From: Clostridia bacterium
GTDB lineage: Bacteria > Bacillota > Clostridia > Christensenellales > Borkfalkiaceae
Assembly (NCBI GenBank): GCA_017505465.1
Contig: JAFVPE010000030.1
Coordinates: forward strand, 1-64,000
DNA: 64,000 nucleotides
Direction of reading: 5' to 3'
In this document: positions 15,796 to 23,521 of the stretch, one piece after another
Position numbering within the stretch: position 1 is the first letter of the stretch
Layout of the letters: each line of letters begins with the position of its first letter
Notes under the pieces: model-generated
The model's input: only the letters and a program-made list of their open reading frames with translations
Databases searched by the model: none
Told to the model about the DNA's origin: nothing
Made by a program: the position numbers and the translations under genes

Positions 15796-17115
15796 ATGGA
15801 TTTAAAAGCAATTTTGAGAGAATCGGGAATAGTGGGCGCAGGCGGCGCAGGTTTCCCCTCGTATGCGAAACTCGCAGACGGGGCGGATACGCTTGTCATA
15901 AACGGCGCAGAATGCGAGCCCTTGCTCTATACCGACTATATTTTACTCAAAAAAGAGCTGCCGACGGTGCTTGCGGGTATCAAGGCGGTGATGGACTATG
16001 CGAAAATCCCGTGCGCTCTTCTCTGTGTGAAAGAACACACGGCAATCCGCTTAAAATGGAAGGACGGAGCGAAGCTCGCCGAAAAAATTATCGTAAAAAC
16101 GTTGCCCGACGTATATCCAATGGGCGATGAAATCAGCTTGATTTATCAAGCGACGGGCAGGGTGGTAAAGCCCGGCAATTTGCCGATTACGGCAGGCGTA
16201 ATTGCGCTCAACGTAGAAACCCTGTATAACGTGGCGTTGGCTGTGAAGAAAAACGCGCCCGTTACCGAAAAATATTTGACGATTGCAGGGGATATTCCCG
16301 AAGCGATCGTGGTAAAAGTTCCAATCGGTACGCCGATTGCAGAGCTTTTTGAACTCAATTCGATTATAGTCCCCGAAGGGTACACCGTTTTGGACGGCGG
16401 ACCTTCGATGGGTAAAGTAATAGATCCCGAAACGGCGGTTGTAACCAAGACGACGAAAGGGCTTTTGATTTTGCCCGACTCCTGCGAGGCGATTATGTCC
16501 AAGTATTTGGACGGACCGAAGTCCATCGCCCGTGCGGAAACGGCTTGTTGTCAATGCACTCGCTGTACGGATATGTGTCCAAGACATCTTTTAGGGTATC
16601 CGCTTGAACCGCACAAAATGGTGCGCACGGCGAAATCCGCCGCGGAAGTGATGCCCGAAATGGTGATTACGGCAAACCTTTGCTGTGGCTGTGGGATTTG
16701 CGAATCCCTTGCTTGCTGTCAAGGCATTTCCCCGAAAGCGGTCATCAACGAATACAAGGTGTTGCTTGCGAAAAACAAGATGCGCTACGTCGCCAAGGAA
16801 GAAGTTTTCCCTGCCCCCGAAAGAGAGTACCGTATGGTACCTTCCGAGCGTTGGGCAAGCGTTCTCGGCATTGCACGATTCGACAAGGTGGCGAAATATA
16901 TCGGGGTACAAAACTCGTTTACGAGAGCGGAAGTGCTTTTCCGTCAACACATCGGTGCGCCGAGCGTGCCTTGCGTGGAAGACGGGGCAACCGTGCAAAA
17001 GGGCGATAAAATCGCCGAAGCTGCGGAGGGCTTGTCCCTTCCTCAATATGCGCCGATATCGGGTGTTGTAACGGTATTCGACGACAAGATTGTAATTGAA
17101 AAGGTGAATGAATAA
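15796..17115 (+). CDS. PduS-like/RnfC-type iron-sulfur flavoprotein
   Basis: The 439-residue protein has an N-terminal NADH/FMN domain starting G-I-V-G-A-G-G-A-G-F-P, a SLBB-like region, then two ferredoxin-type cluster motifs (C-C-Q-C-T-R-C-T-D-M-C-P near residue 253 and C-C-G-C-G-I-C-E-S-L near residue 297). It ends with a biotinyl-like domain. PduS proteins move electrons across or inside the shell. In a B12-independent locus the role is probably redox balancing (NADH to another acceptor) rather than cobalamin reduction. Confidence 0.88.
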   Translation: MDLKAILRESGIVGAGGAGFPSYAKLADGADTLVINGAECEPLLYTDYILLKKELPTVLAGIKAVMDYAKIPCALLCVKEHTAIRLKWKDGAKLAEKIIVKTLPDVYPMGDEISLIYQATGRVVKPGNLPITAGVIALNVETLYNVALAVKKNAPVTEKYLTIAGDIPEAIVVKVPIGTPIAELFELNSIIVPEGYTVLDGGPSMGKVIDPETAVVTKTTKGLLILPDSCEAIMSKYLDGPKSIARAETACCQCTRCTDMCPRHLLGYPLEPHKMVRTAKSAAEVMPEMVITANLCCGCGICESLACCQGISPKAVINEYKVLLAKNKMRYVAKEEVFPAPEREYRMVPSERWASVLGIARFDKVAKYIGVQNSFTRAEVLFRQHIGAPSVPCVEDGATVQKGDKIAEAAEGLSLPQYAPISGVVTVFDDKIVIEKVNE

Positions 17116-17660
17116 TGTTTAAAGCTATCGGTGTTATTGAGTTAAAGAGTATTCCCAAAGGGGTAGAAGCAACGGACGCAGCTCTCAAGAGCGCAGGCGT
17201 AGAGCTTATTTCCGCGCACCCTGCTTGCCCTGGCAAATATGAAATGATTTTGACAGGCTCGATTTCTAACGTAACGGCGGCGGTTAGCCACGTGCTTTCC
17301 AAATTTGAAGGCTACGTTATCGACAGCTCGGTTATGGGTAGAATCGACGAACAGGTTATCAAAGCTCTCTTCGGTACGCAAACGGGACAAAAGAAGGGCT
17401 CGCTTGGACTCATCGAAACCTTCTCGGCGGCGACAACGATCAAAGCGGCTGATCTTGCGGTAAAGACGGCGAGAGTGGAAATTTTCGATCTTCGCGTATC
17501 CCGCGGTATGGGCGGCAAGGGCGTCGTAATGCTGACGGGCGAAGTCGGCGACGTTATGGCGGCAGTGGAATCCGGCTCGGCATACGCAAAAACGACGGGG
17601 CAGCTTTCTAGCGAAGCGGTTATCGCAGCACCCCACGAGGATCTTTGGAATCAATTATAA
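17115..17660 (+). CDS. PduT-like tandem BMC shell protein (BMC-T) with pore cysteine
   Basis: The 181-residue protein has two BMC domains (about residues 1-90 and 95-181). The sequence H-P-A-C-P-G-K-Y near residue 36 matches the position of the PduT cysteine (C38 in the Salmonella protein) that ligates a [4Fe-4S] cluster in the trimer pore. The gene overlaps the pduS-like gene by one base, supporting an electron-transfer pair through the shell. Confidence 0.9.
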   Translation: MFKAIGVIELKSIPKGVEATDAALKSAGVELISAHPACPGKYEMILTGSISNVTAAVSHVLSKFEGYVIDSSVMGRIDEQVIKALFGTQTGQKKGSLGLIETFSAATTIKAADLAVKTARVEIFDLRVSRGMGGKGVVMLTGEVGDVMAAVESGSAYAKTTGQLSSEAVIAAPHEDLWNQL

Positions 17661-17668
17661 AGTGCATG

Positions 17669-17714
17669 GCAACGCAAGCGTTGCGTGAATTGCAAAACAT
17701 ACTTTGCATTTTGG
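17669..17714. repeat. mini-hairpin pair (family A type)
   Basis: GCAACGC-aa-GCGTTGC and TGCAAA-acatac-TTTGCA lie between the pduT-like gene and the dehydratase gene. Confidence 0.6.
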
Positions 17715-17745
17715 ACATAACCAACCGAGAAATAAGGCGGTAAAT

Positions 17746-20277
17746 ATGGAAAACATCAAATTCGTGCTTGAAAAGAGCGCAAGAATTGAAAAATTAGTAA
17801 ACGCATTGTACGAGAAAATGCCCGAAATTGAATCGGCGCGCGGACTTCTCGTGACGGAAAGCTATCAACAAACGGAGCATTTGCCCATTATTTTGCGTAG
17901 AAGCGCGGCGTTTGCGCACATTCTTCGCAATATTCCTATCGTTATTCGTGATAACGAGCTCGTCGTCGGGAGCGCTACGGTTGCGCCTCGCGGCTGTCAG
18001 GTATTCCCCGAATATTCCTACGAGTGGTTGGAAGCGGAATTCGACACGGTAGCAACCCGTGCGGCAGATCCTTTTTACATTAGCGAACAAACGAAAGCGG
18101 ATCTTCGCAAGGCATATCCTTATTGGAAGGGCAAGACGAATAGCGATCTTGCGAAATCGAATATGTCCCCCGAAGCGTACGAAGCGTTCGTAACGCACGG
18201 TATGTTTACCCCCGGTAACTATTTTTACAACGGTATCGGCCACGTAAACGTAAACTATGAAAAGGTACTCAACAAAGGGTACAAGGGGATTATGGCGGAA
18301 GCGCAAGCGGCGCTTGAGAAGCTTGACGTATCCGATCCCGAATACGTACAAAGAGGCAATTTCCTCCGCGCAGTTCTTGAATCCTGCGAAGCGGTTATTG
18401 AATACGCAAGAAGATACGCAAAGCTTGCGAAAGAGCTTGCCGCAAAGGAAAAGAATGCGGATAGAAAAGCGGAGCTTGAAAAAATTGCGAAAAACTGTGC
18501 GAGAGTTCCCGAATTCCCTGCAAGAGATTTCCACGAAGCCTGTCAATCCTTTTGGTTCGTTCAACTTTTATTGCAGGTGGAATCGAGCGGACATTCCATT
18601 TCGCCCGGTAGATTCGACCAATATATGTATCCCTTCTATAAGAAGGACATCGACGCAGGCAAAATTACGGTGGAGCAAGCGCAAGAGCTTATCGACTGTA
18701 TTTGGGTAAAACTCAACGACATCAACAAGGTGCGTGACGCCGGCTCGGCAGACGGCTTTGCCGGGTATGGTATGTTCCAAAACCTTATCGTTGGCGGTCA
18801 AAACATTCACGGCATGGACGCGACGAACGATTTGTCGTATATGTGCTTGGAAGCGGCTATGCACGTACCCCTTCCCCAACCTTCCATTTCCATTCGTGTA
18901 TGGAACGGCTCTCCCCAGCCCTTGCTTTTGAAGGCGGCGGCATTGACGAGACTTGGCACGGGTTTGCCCGCATATTATAACGACGAAGTTATCATTCCTT
19001 CGATTATGGCGAGGGGATTGACGCTCGAAGACGCAAGAGATTACTGTATCATCGGTTGCGTAGAACCGCAAAAGGGCAGTAAGACGGACGGTTGGCACGA
19101 CGCGGCGTTTTTCAATATGTGCCGTCCTATGGAGCTTGTATTCTCGAACGGCGTGAGCAAGGGTGTGCAAATCGGTCCCGAAACGGGCGACGTTGCGCAA
19201 ATGCAAACGTTTGAAGAAGTTTTCGAAGCGTATAAAACACAACAAAGCTATTTCATTAAATTGCTTGTCAATGCGAATAACGCAATCGATGCGGCGCACG
19301 CAGTGCGTTGTCCGTTGCCTTTCCAATCCTGTATGGTGGACGACTGTATCGGTCGCGGCAAATCCTTGCAGGAAGGGGGCGCGATCTATAATTTCACGGG
19401 GCCGCAGGGCTTTGGGATTGCCAACAATACGGACGGTTTGCTTGCCATCAAACAGCTTGTCTTTGAAGAAGGCAAGGTGACGATGGCGGAATTGCGCGAC
19501 GCGTTGAACGCAAACTTTGGCTATGGTCTTACGGGCAGTGCTGCGGAACGTGTAGTCAACGACGTAGCTCGTTCGCTTGCACAACAGGGCTTTGAAATTA
19601 CCGAATCGGTGATTAAGACCATTTGTGAAGAGGTGACGACGGGCGCAAGCATTCCTGCGGATAAGAGAGAAAGATACCGCGAAATCAAGCGCTTGATTGA
19701 CGAAACCTGTCCTAAGTACGGCAATGATATTTACGAAGCGGATATGTTCGCTCGTGAAGTCGGCAACACGTACACGAAGGAAGTGGAAAAATACAAGAAC
19801 CCTCGCGGCGGTATTTTCCAAGCAGGCTTGTATCCCGTGTCGGCAAACGTACCCCTCGGCGGACAAACGGGCGCAACGCCCGACGGCAGATTGGCGTTCA
19901 CGCCGATTGCGGACGGTATCGGTCCTGCATCGGGTAGAGACGTGAAAGGGCCTACGGCTACGGCGAACTCGGTTGCGAAGCTTGAACAAGGGGTTGCAAG
20001 TAACGGTACGTTGCTCAACCAAAAGTTCCACCCTTCGGCGCTTGCGGGTATGAGTGGGCTTACGAAATTCGTTGCGTTGATTCGTTCCTATTTCGACCAA
20101 AAGGGTATGCATATGCAGTTCAACGTCGTTACGCGTGAAACGCTGCTCGACGCACAAAAGAATCCCGAAAAATACAAGACGCTCGTCGTTCGTGTTGCAG
20201 GGTACAGCGCATTGTTCACGACGCTTTCGAAATCGTTGCAAGACGATATCATCAATAGAACGCAACAAGGATTCTAA
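17746..20277 (+). CDS. glycyl radical propanediol dehydratase (B12-independent)
   Basis: The 843-residue glycyl radical enzyme dehydrates 1,2-propanediol to propionaldehyde. The active-site cysteine region reads I-I-G-C-V-E-P (about residue 437), and the C-terminal glycyl radical loop is R-V-A-G-Y-S-A. Both fit diol dehydratases rather than pyruvate formate-lyase, which carries a Cys pair. The ATG at 17746 has an AAGGCGG site; an upstream in-frame ATG at 17704 has none. Its activase is the next gene. It is the signature enzyme of the microcompartment. Confidence 0.92.
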   Translation: MENIKFVLEKSARIEKLVNALYEKMPEIESARGLLVTESYQQTEHLPIILRRSAAFAHILRNIPIVIRDNELVVGSATVAPRGCQVFPEYSYEWLEAEFDTVATRAADPFYISEQTKADLRKAYPYWKGKTNSDLAKSNMSPEAYEAFVTHGMFTPGNYFYNGIGHVNVNYEKVLNKGYKGIMAEAQAALEKLDVSDPEYVQRGNFLRAVLESCEAVIEYARRYAKLAKELAAKEKNADRKAELEKIAKNCARVPEFPARDFHEACQSFWFVQLLLQVESSGHSISPGRFDQYMYPFYKKDIDAGKITVEQAQELIDCIWVKLNDINKVRDAGSADGFAGYGMFQNLIVGGQNIHGMDATNDLSYMCLEAAMHVPLPQPSISIRVWNGSPQPLLLKAAALTRLGTGLPAYYNDEVIIPSIMARGLTLEDARDYCIIGCVEPQKGSKTDGWHDAAFFNMCRPMELVFSNGVSKGVQIGPETGDVAQMQTFEEVFEAYKTQQSYFIKLLVNANNAIDAAHAVRCPLPFQSCMVDDCIGRGKSLQEGGAIYNFTGPQGFGIANNTDGLLAIKQLVFEEGKVTMAELRDALNANFGYGLTGSAAERVVNDVARSLAQQGFEITESVIKTICEEVTTGASIPADKRERYREIKRLIDETCPKYGNDIYEADMFAREVGNTYTKEVEKYKNPRGGIFQAGLYPVSANVPLGGQTGATPDGRLAFTPIADGIGPASGRDVKGPTATANSVAKLEQGVASNGTLLNQKFHPSALAGMSGLTKFVALIRSYFDQKGMHMQFNVVTRETLLDAQKNPEKYKTLVVRVAGYSALFTTLSKSLQDDIINRTQQGF

Positions 20278-20286
20278 ACAGAAAAT

Positions 20287-20377
20287 CAAGGAACTCAGTT
20301 CCTTGTAGGCGGCAGAGCCTACGAAAGGAATCCCACTGAAAGCAAAACGCAGTTTTGCGACATTACCGCAAAGCGGT
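20287..20377. repeat. modular mini-hairpin array (family A, copy 2)
   Basis: Modules in order: CAAGGAAC-tca-GTTCCTTG, GTAGGC-ggcaga-GCCTAC, GCAAAAC-gca-GTTTTGC and ACCGC-aaa-GCGGT. Order and sequence match copy 1 with compensated or loop-only changes. Confidence 0.8.
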
Positions 20378-20395
20378 GAATGAAAGGAAAACACT

Positions 20396-21181
20396 ATGGA
20401 CTTTTACGGTACGAAAGGAAGAATATTCAATATTCAAAGATTCTCGATCCACGACGGACCGGGAATCCGTACCATAGTCTTTTTTAAGGGTTGTTTCATG
20501 CGCTGTGCTTGGTGCTGTAATCCCGAATCGCAGTCGTACGAAATTCAAACGATGTGGGAAAACGGCAAGGCAAAAACGGTAGGCCGTGACGTGACGGTGG
20601 CGGAAATTATGCCCGAACTGCTCGCGGATGAGAATTATTATAGACGTAGCGACGGCGGTATTACGCTGTCGGGCGGTGAAATTCTCGGTCAACCCGATTT
20701 TGCAAGGGATTTACTCCGCGCGTGCAAGGAAAACGGCTTGCATACGGCGGTGGAATCGACGGCAAACGCACCTTATGAGAACATCGAAAAGATTTTGCCG
20801 TACTTGGATTTATACTTGATGGATATCAAGCATATGGACTCGGCAAAGCACAAGGAATACACGCGCGCAGGGAACGAGTTGATTTTGGAAAACGCCAAAA
20901 AGCTTGCGACAAGCGGTGTGGAGCTTGTAATTCGTACCCCCGTTGTGCCGGGGTTTAACGATACGGCGGAAGAAATCCGTGCAATTTCGAAATTTGCGGC
21001 GTCTTTGAAAACGGTACGCGAGCATCACTTGTTGCCGTATCATCGTTTGGGGCAAGACAAGTACGCAGGCTTGGATAGAAACTATGCGTTGAAAGGTGTT
21101 GAACCGCCTGCGCAGGAAAAAATGGAATATTTACTTTCCATTGCGGAAGAGAGCGGCTTGAAATGCCAAATCGGCGGTTGA
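20396..21181 (+). CDS. glycyl radical enzyme activase (radical SAM), short form
   Basis: The 261-residue radical SAM protein has the cluster motif C-F-M-R-C-A-W-C near residue 32 and downstream S-G-G-E and V-E-S-T SAM-binding motifs. It installs the glycyl radical on the dehydratase. The eight-cysteine ferredoxin-like insert found after the radical SAM motif in many diol-dehydratase activases is absent, making the protein short like pyruvate formate-lyase activase. Confidence 0.9.
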   Translation: MDFYGTKGRIFNIQRFSIHDGPGIRTIVFFKGCFMRCAWCCNPESQSYEIQTMWENGKAKTVGRDVTVAEIMPELLADENYYRRSDGGITLSGGEILGQPDFARDLLRACKENGLHTAVESTANAPYENIEKILPYLDLYLMDIKHMDSAKHKEYTRAGNELILENAKKLATSGVELVIRTPVVPGFNDTAEEIRAISKFAASLKTVREHHLLPYHRLGQDKYAGLDRNYALKGVEPPAQEKMEYLLSIAEESGLKCQIGG

Positions 21182-21400
21182 CAAGCTACGCTTGTAGGCA
21201 GTTTTAGCGTGGCAGTTGGAAGTCAAGGAACTCAGTTCCTTGCGGGTGTGGGCAGAGCCCACAAAAAGAAGCCCCAATAAGCAAAACGTAGTTTTGCGTT
21301 ACCACCGCAAAGCGGTCAACGCAACGCAGTTGCGCCAAAGGCTCGCAAAAGCAAGCTATGCTTGCGCCACTACCGCAAAGCGGTTCACGCCGCAAGGCGT
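21181..21400. repeat. modular mini-hairpin array (family A, copy 3, longest)
   Basis: At least nine palindromes occur in a row, including ACAAGC-tac-GCTTGT, CAAGGAAC-tca-GTTCCTTG, GTGGGC-aga-GCCCAC, GCAAAAC-gta-GTTTTGC, ACCGC-aaa-GCGGT (twice), CGCAAC-gca-GTTGCG, GCAAGC-tat-GCTTGC and ACGCC-gcaa-GGCGT. It fills the 275-bp gap between the activase gene and the EutS-type shell gene; no ORF is supported here. Confidence 0.8.
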
Positions 21401-21456
21401 TATAACCAAACAATACAAAAAACGAGAAATATTGAAAACTCAAGAGAGGAATAGAT

Positions 21457-21816
21457 ATGGAATTGAAAGATAAAATGACAATCGTGCAGGAATTTGTTCC
21501 CGGTAAACAAATTACCCTGTGCCATATTATTGCAAATCCAGGCGAAACCTTGTATACTAAACTTGGGCTTGATCCCCAAGCGGATTATACGAGAAGCGCT
21601 ATCGGTGTTTTGACGATCATTCCCTACGAAGGGGCGGTAATCGCAGCAGATATCGCGATGAAGGCTTCGGGTGCGGAAATCGGCTTCGTGGATAGATTCA
21701 CGGGTACGCTTATTATCACCGGTTCCGTTTCTTCTGTGGAAGCGGCTTTCGTAGCGATTCGAGAATATTTCATCAATAAGCTTGGTTACACTTGTTGCGA
21801 ACTTACAAAGACCTAA
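21457..21816 (+). CDS. EutS/PduU-type permuted BMC shell protein
   Basis: The 119-residue protein has the circularly permuted BMC layout of EutS/PduU: an early Q-E-F-V-P-G-K-Q-I-T-L segment that forms the plug barrel, H-I-I-A-N-P-G-E-T, then G-F-V-D-R-F-T-G and a C-terminal C-E-L-T-K. In Eut/Pdu systems this protein is usually paired with an EutP/PduV GTPase, as it is here. Confidence 0.92.
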   Translation: MELKDKMTIVQEFVPGKQITLCHIIANPGETLYTKLGLDPQADYTRSAIGVLTIIPYEGAVIAADIAMKASGAEIGFVDRFTGTLIITGSVSSVEAAFVAIREYFINKLGYTCCELTKT

Positions 21817-21822
21817 TAAAAA

Positions 21823-22365
21823 ATGAAAAAAATTATGTTATTCGGCAGAGTTGCGGCAGGTAAAACAACCTTGACGCAGGCTTTGCGGGGTGAAGAAATT
21901 AAATATTACAAGACGCAGTACGTCAACTATCTCGATACCGTCATCGACACGCCTGGGGAGTACACCGAACGCCGTGAAACGAGCGGTGCGCTTGCTTTAT
22001 ATGCCTACGAAGCGGACGTGGTCGGCTTGGTGCTTTCGGCAAACGAGCCCTATTCCATTTTTTCTCCTTGTCTTACGAGTATGGTAAACCGTGAAGCAAT
22101 CGGTATTATTACGGGCATCGATAAGCCCGACGCAAACGTTGAAAGGGTGCGGAATTGGTTGAAGCTTGCAGGCTGTAAAAAGATATTCCCCGTTAGCTCC
22201 TATACGGGCGAAGGAATTGCCGAGCTTGCGGCGTTCTTGAACGAAGAACCGACAAAAAAACGGATTTCTAAAACGGAAAAGACGGGAAAATCCGCAAAAG
22301 GGAAAAAGACTTCCGCAAAAAAGACGGACAATACAAGCGAGAAACTCGATACTTGGTTATTATAA
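21823..22365 (+). CDS. EutP/PduV-like GTPase with lysine-rich tail
   Basis: The 180-residue small GTPase has P-loop G-R-V-A-A-G-K-T-T, switch motif D-T-P-G-E-Y, and a G-I-D-K specificity motif. Typical EutP ends near residue 145. This protein adds about 35 residues rich in Lys, Ser and Thr (S-A-K-K-T motif) ending in D-T-W-L-L. A similar tail and ending occurs on the small protein two genes on. PduV has been tied to microcompartment movement, so a role in positioning or assembly is plausible. Confidence 0.85.
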   Translation: MKKIMLFGRVAAGKTTLTQALRGEEIKYYKTQYVNYLDTVIDTPGEYTERRETSGALALYAYEADVVGLVLSANEPYSIFSPCLTSMVNREAIGIITGIDKPDANVERVRNWLKLAGCKKIFPVSSYTGEGIAELAAFLNEEPTKKRISKTEKTGKSAKGKKTSAKKTDNTSEKLDTWLL

Positions 22366-22380
22366 ACTACGGAGAAAATT

Positions 22381-23184
22381 ATGAGCAAAACGATTGTAAT
22401 TGCATTTGCAAACAACAAAGGGGGTAGCGGTAAGACGACTACCTGTTCCAACGTCGGGTGCGCCCTTGCTTTGGAAGGCAAAAAGGTGCTGATGATAGAC
22501 GGGGATATGCAACTCAACCTTACCATTTCCTTTTTCGACGAAGAAAAGGCTTACGAATACGCAAAGGGGGATAAGAATATCTACCGTGCGGTTGTGGGCG
22601 AAGCGGACCTTTCCGATTATATTGTGGAAACGGAAATCGAAGGGCTCGACATCGTGCCTTCGACGTCCCTTATGAGCTCGATTGAGTTCGATTTGTTTGC
22701 AAAATGGCAGAGAGAATCGGTGCTTAAAAAGTGCTTGGAAAGGGTGCGTGCAAAGGGATATTACGATTATATCCTTATCGACTCGCCCCCCACGCTTGGC
22801 GGTTGGGTGATGAACGTGATGTGCGCTTCCGATTACGTGGTAATCCCCGTAGAGGCAAGCCCTTGGGGTTTGTTCGGGTTGGCAAATATGTTCGATTTTT
22901 GCGATCAAGCCAAGAGAATTGCACCTAAATTGGAAATTCTCGGCATCGCCGTTACCAAAGCGGACGAGAGAAAGAAATATTTCAAACAGACGATGGAAAC
23001 CTTGCGCGAAATGGAAGCCGCGCCCCTGTTCGAAAATTACGTGCGCGTAGATAGTGCGGTAGAGTGGGCGCAGGACAACAGCAAGCCCGTCGTTGCTTAT
23101 AAGAAATCGAGCCGCAGTGCGGTAGAATATACAAAACTTGCAAAGGAGATTATAGAATATGCCCATCGGAAAGAACGCAATTAA
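22381..23184 (+). CDS. ParA/McdA-type partitioning ATPase in the BMC operon
   Basis: The 267-residue protein has a deviant Walker A box N-N-K-G-G-S-G-K-T-T (signature Lys13, catalytic Lys18), a D-G-D-M-Q-L-N Walker A' motif near residue 40, and a Walker B I-L-I-D-S-P-P near residue 127. Basic residues near the C-terminus fit non-specific DNA binding. There is no ParB gene, no HTH and no parS-like site nearby. A small basic gene overlaps its 3' end. I infer a McdA-like role: spreading microcompartments over the nucleoid. Confidence 0.88.
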   Translation: MSKTIVIAFANNKGGSGKTTTCSNVGCALALEGKKVLMIDGDMQLNLTISFFDEEKAYEYAKGDKNIYRAVVGEADLSDYIVETEIEGLDIVPSTSLMSSIEFDLFAKWQRESVLKKCLERVRAKGYYDYILIDSPPTLGGWVMNVMCASDYVVIPVEASPWGLFGLANMFDFCDQAKRIAPKLEILGIAVTKADERKKYFKQTMETLREMEAAPLFENYVRVDSAVEWAQDNSKPVVAYKKSSRSAVEYTKLAKEIIEYAHRKERN

Positions 23185-23467
23185 AAGAGTGGAAAACAAC
23201 GGTTACTCAAAGGTCGCAAGCTCTGCGCCCGATATGGAAAACAGCCACGTGATCGCAAATCCCGATCCGCAGGTTGTGGAAAAATTGATCGCGCCCGTAG
23301 AGGCTGCGCCTGCAAAAAAGGCCGCTCCTGCGAAGAAAAAAGCTTGTTCGAGTAAATCCTCGGCAAAGAAAACGACGGCGAAAAAAGCGGCAATTGAAGC
23401 GTCTGAAGCGAAAGACGGCTTCGTAAAGGTCGAGCTTGGCAGTGAAATGCCCTTCTATCTTTTATAA
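23159..23467 (+). CDS. small basic low-complexity protein, candidate McdB-like adaptor
   Basis: The 102-residue protein matches no family I recognise. A strong AAGGAG 10 nt upstream of the ATG, inside parA, and a 26-bp overlap with parA support it as a real coupled gene. Layout: a basic N-terminal peptide (PIGKNAIKRVENNGYSKV), an acidic/neutral segment, a Lys/Ala-rich disordered stretch (about residues 48-78), and a hydrophobic C-terminus E-M-P-F-Y-L-L. ParA partners usually stimulate the ATPase through a basic N-terminal peptide, and the C-terminus could bind the shell. Confidence 0.75.
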   Translation: MPIGKNAIKRVENNGYSKVASSAPDMENSHVIANPDPQVVEKLIAPVEAAPAKKAAPAKKKACSSKSSAKKTTAKKAAIEASEAKDGFVKVELGSEMPFYLL

Positions 23468-23474
23468 AAAAGTG

Positions 23475-23503
23475 AAAATCGGTGGTTTTGCGCCGATTTT
23501 TTA
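23475..23503 (+). terminator. rho-independent terminator closing the BMC operon
   Basis: AAAATCGG pairs with CCGATTTT, followed by T residues. It separates the parA/adaptor pair from the glycosidase gene. Confidence 0.75.
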
Positions 23504-23521
23504 TTAAAAAGGAAAAGTAAT

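Noticed and set aside
17746-17850. N-terminal helix of the dehydratase (SARIEKLVNALYEKM) resembles the encapsulation helices of the neighbours
   Set aside because: Glycyl radical enzymes in general start with a similar R-I-x-x-L helix that belongs to the core fold, and no linker separates it from the enzyme. It remains possible but is not supported.
7966-21400. CRISPR array reading of the repeated hairpins
   Set aside because: Units are not equal in length, there are no uniform spacers, and no cas genes are present.
22381-23184. Chromosome or plasmid partition locus
   Set aside because: No ParB, no parS-like palindromes and no replication gene; the gene is embedded at the end of a metabolic operon.
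23159-23467. Histone H1-like or ribosomal-type basic protein as the identity of the ParA-linked small gene
   Set aside because: The Lys/Ala stretch alone would fit, but the separate basic N-terminal peptide, the acidic and hydrophobic C-terminus and the overlap with parA fit an adaptor better. DNA binding by the middle part is not excluded.
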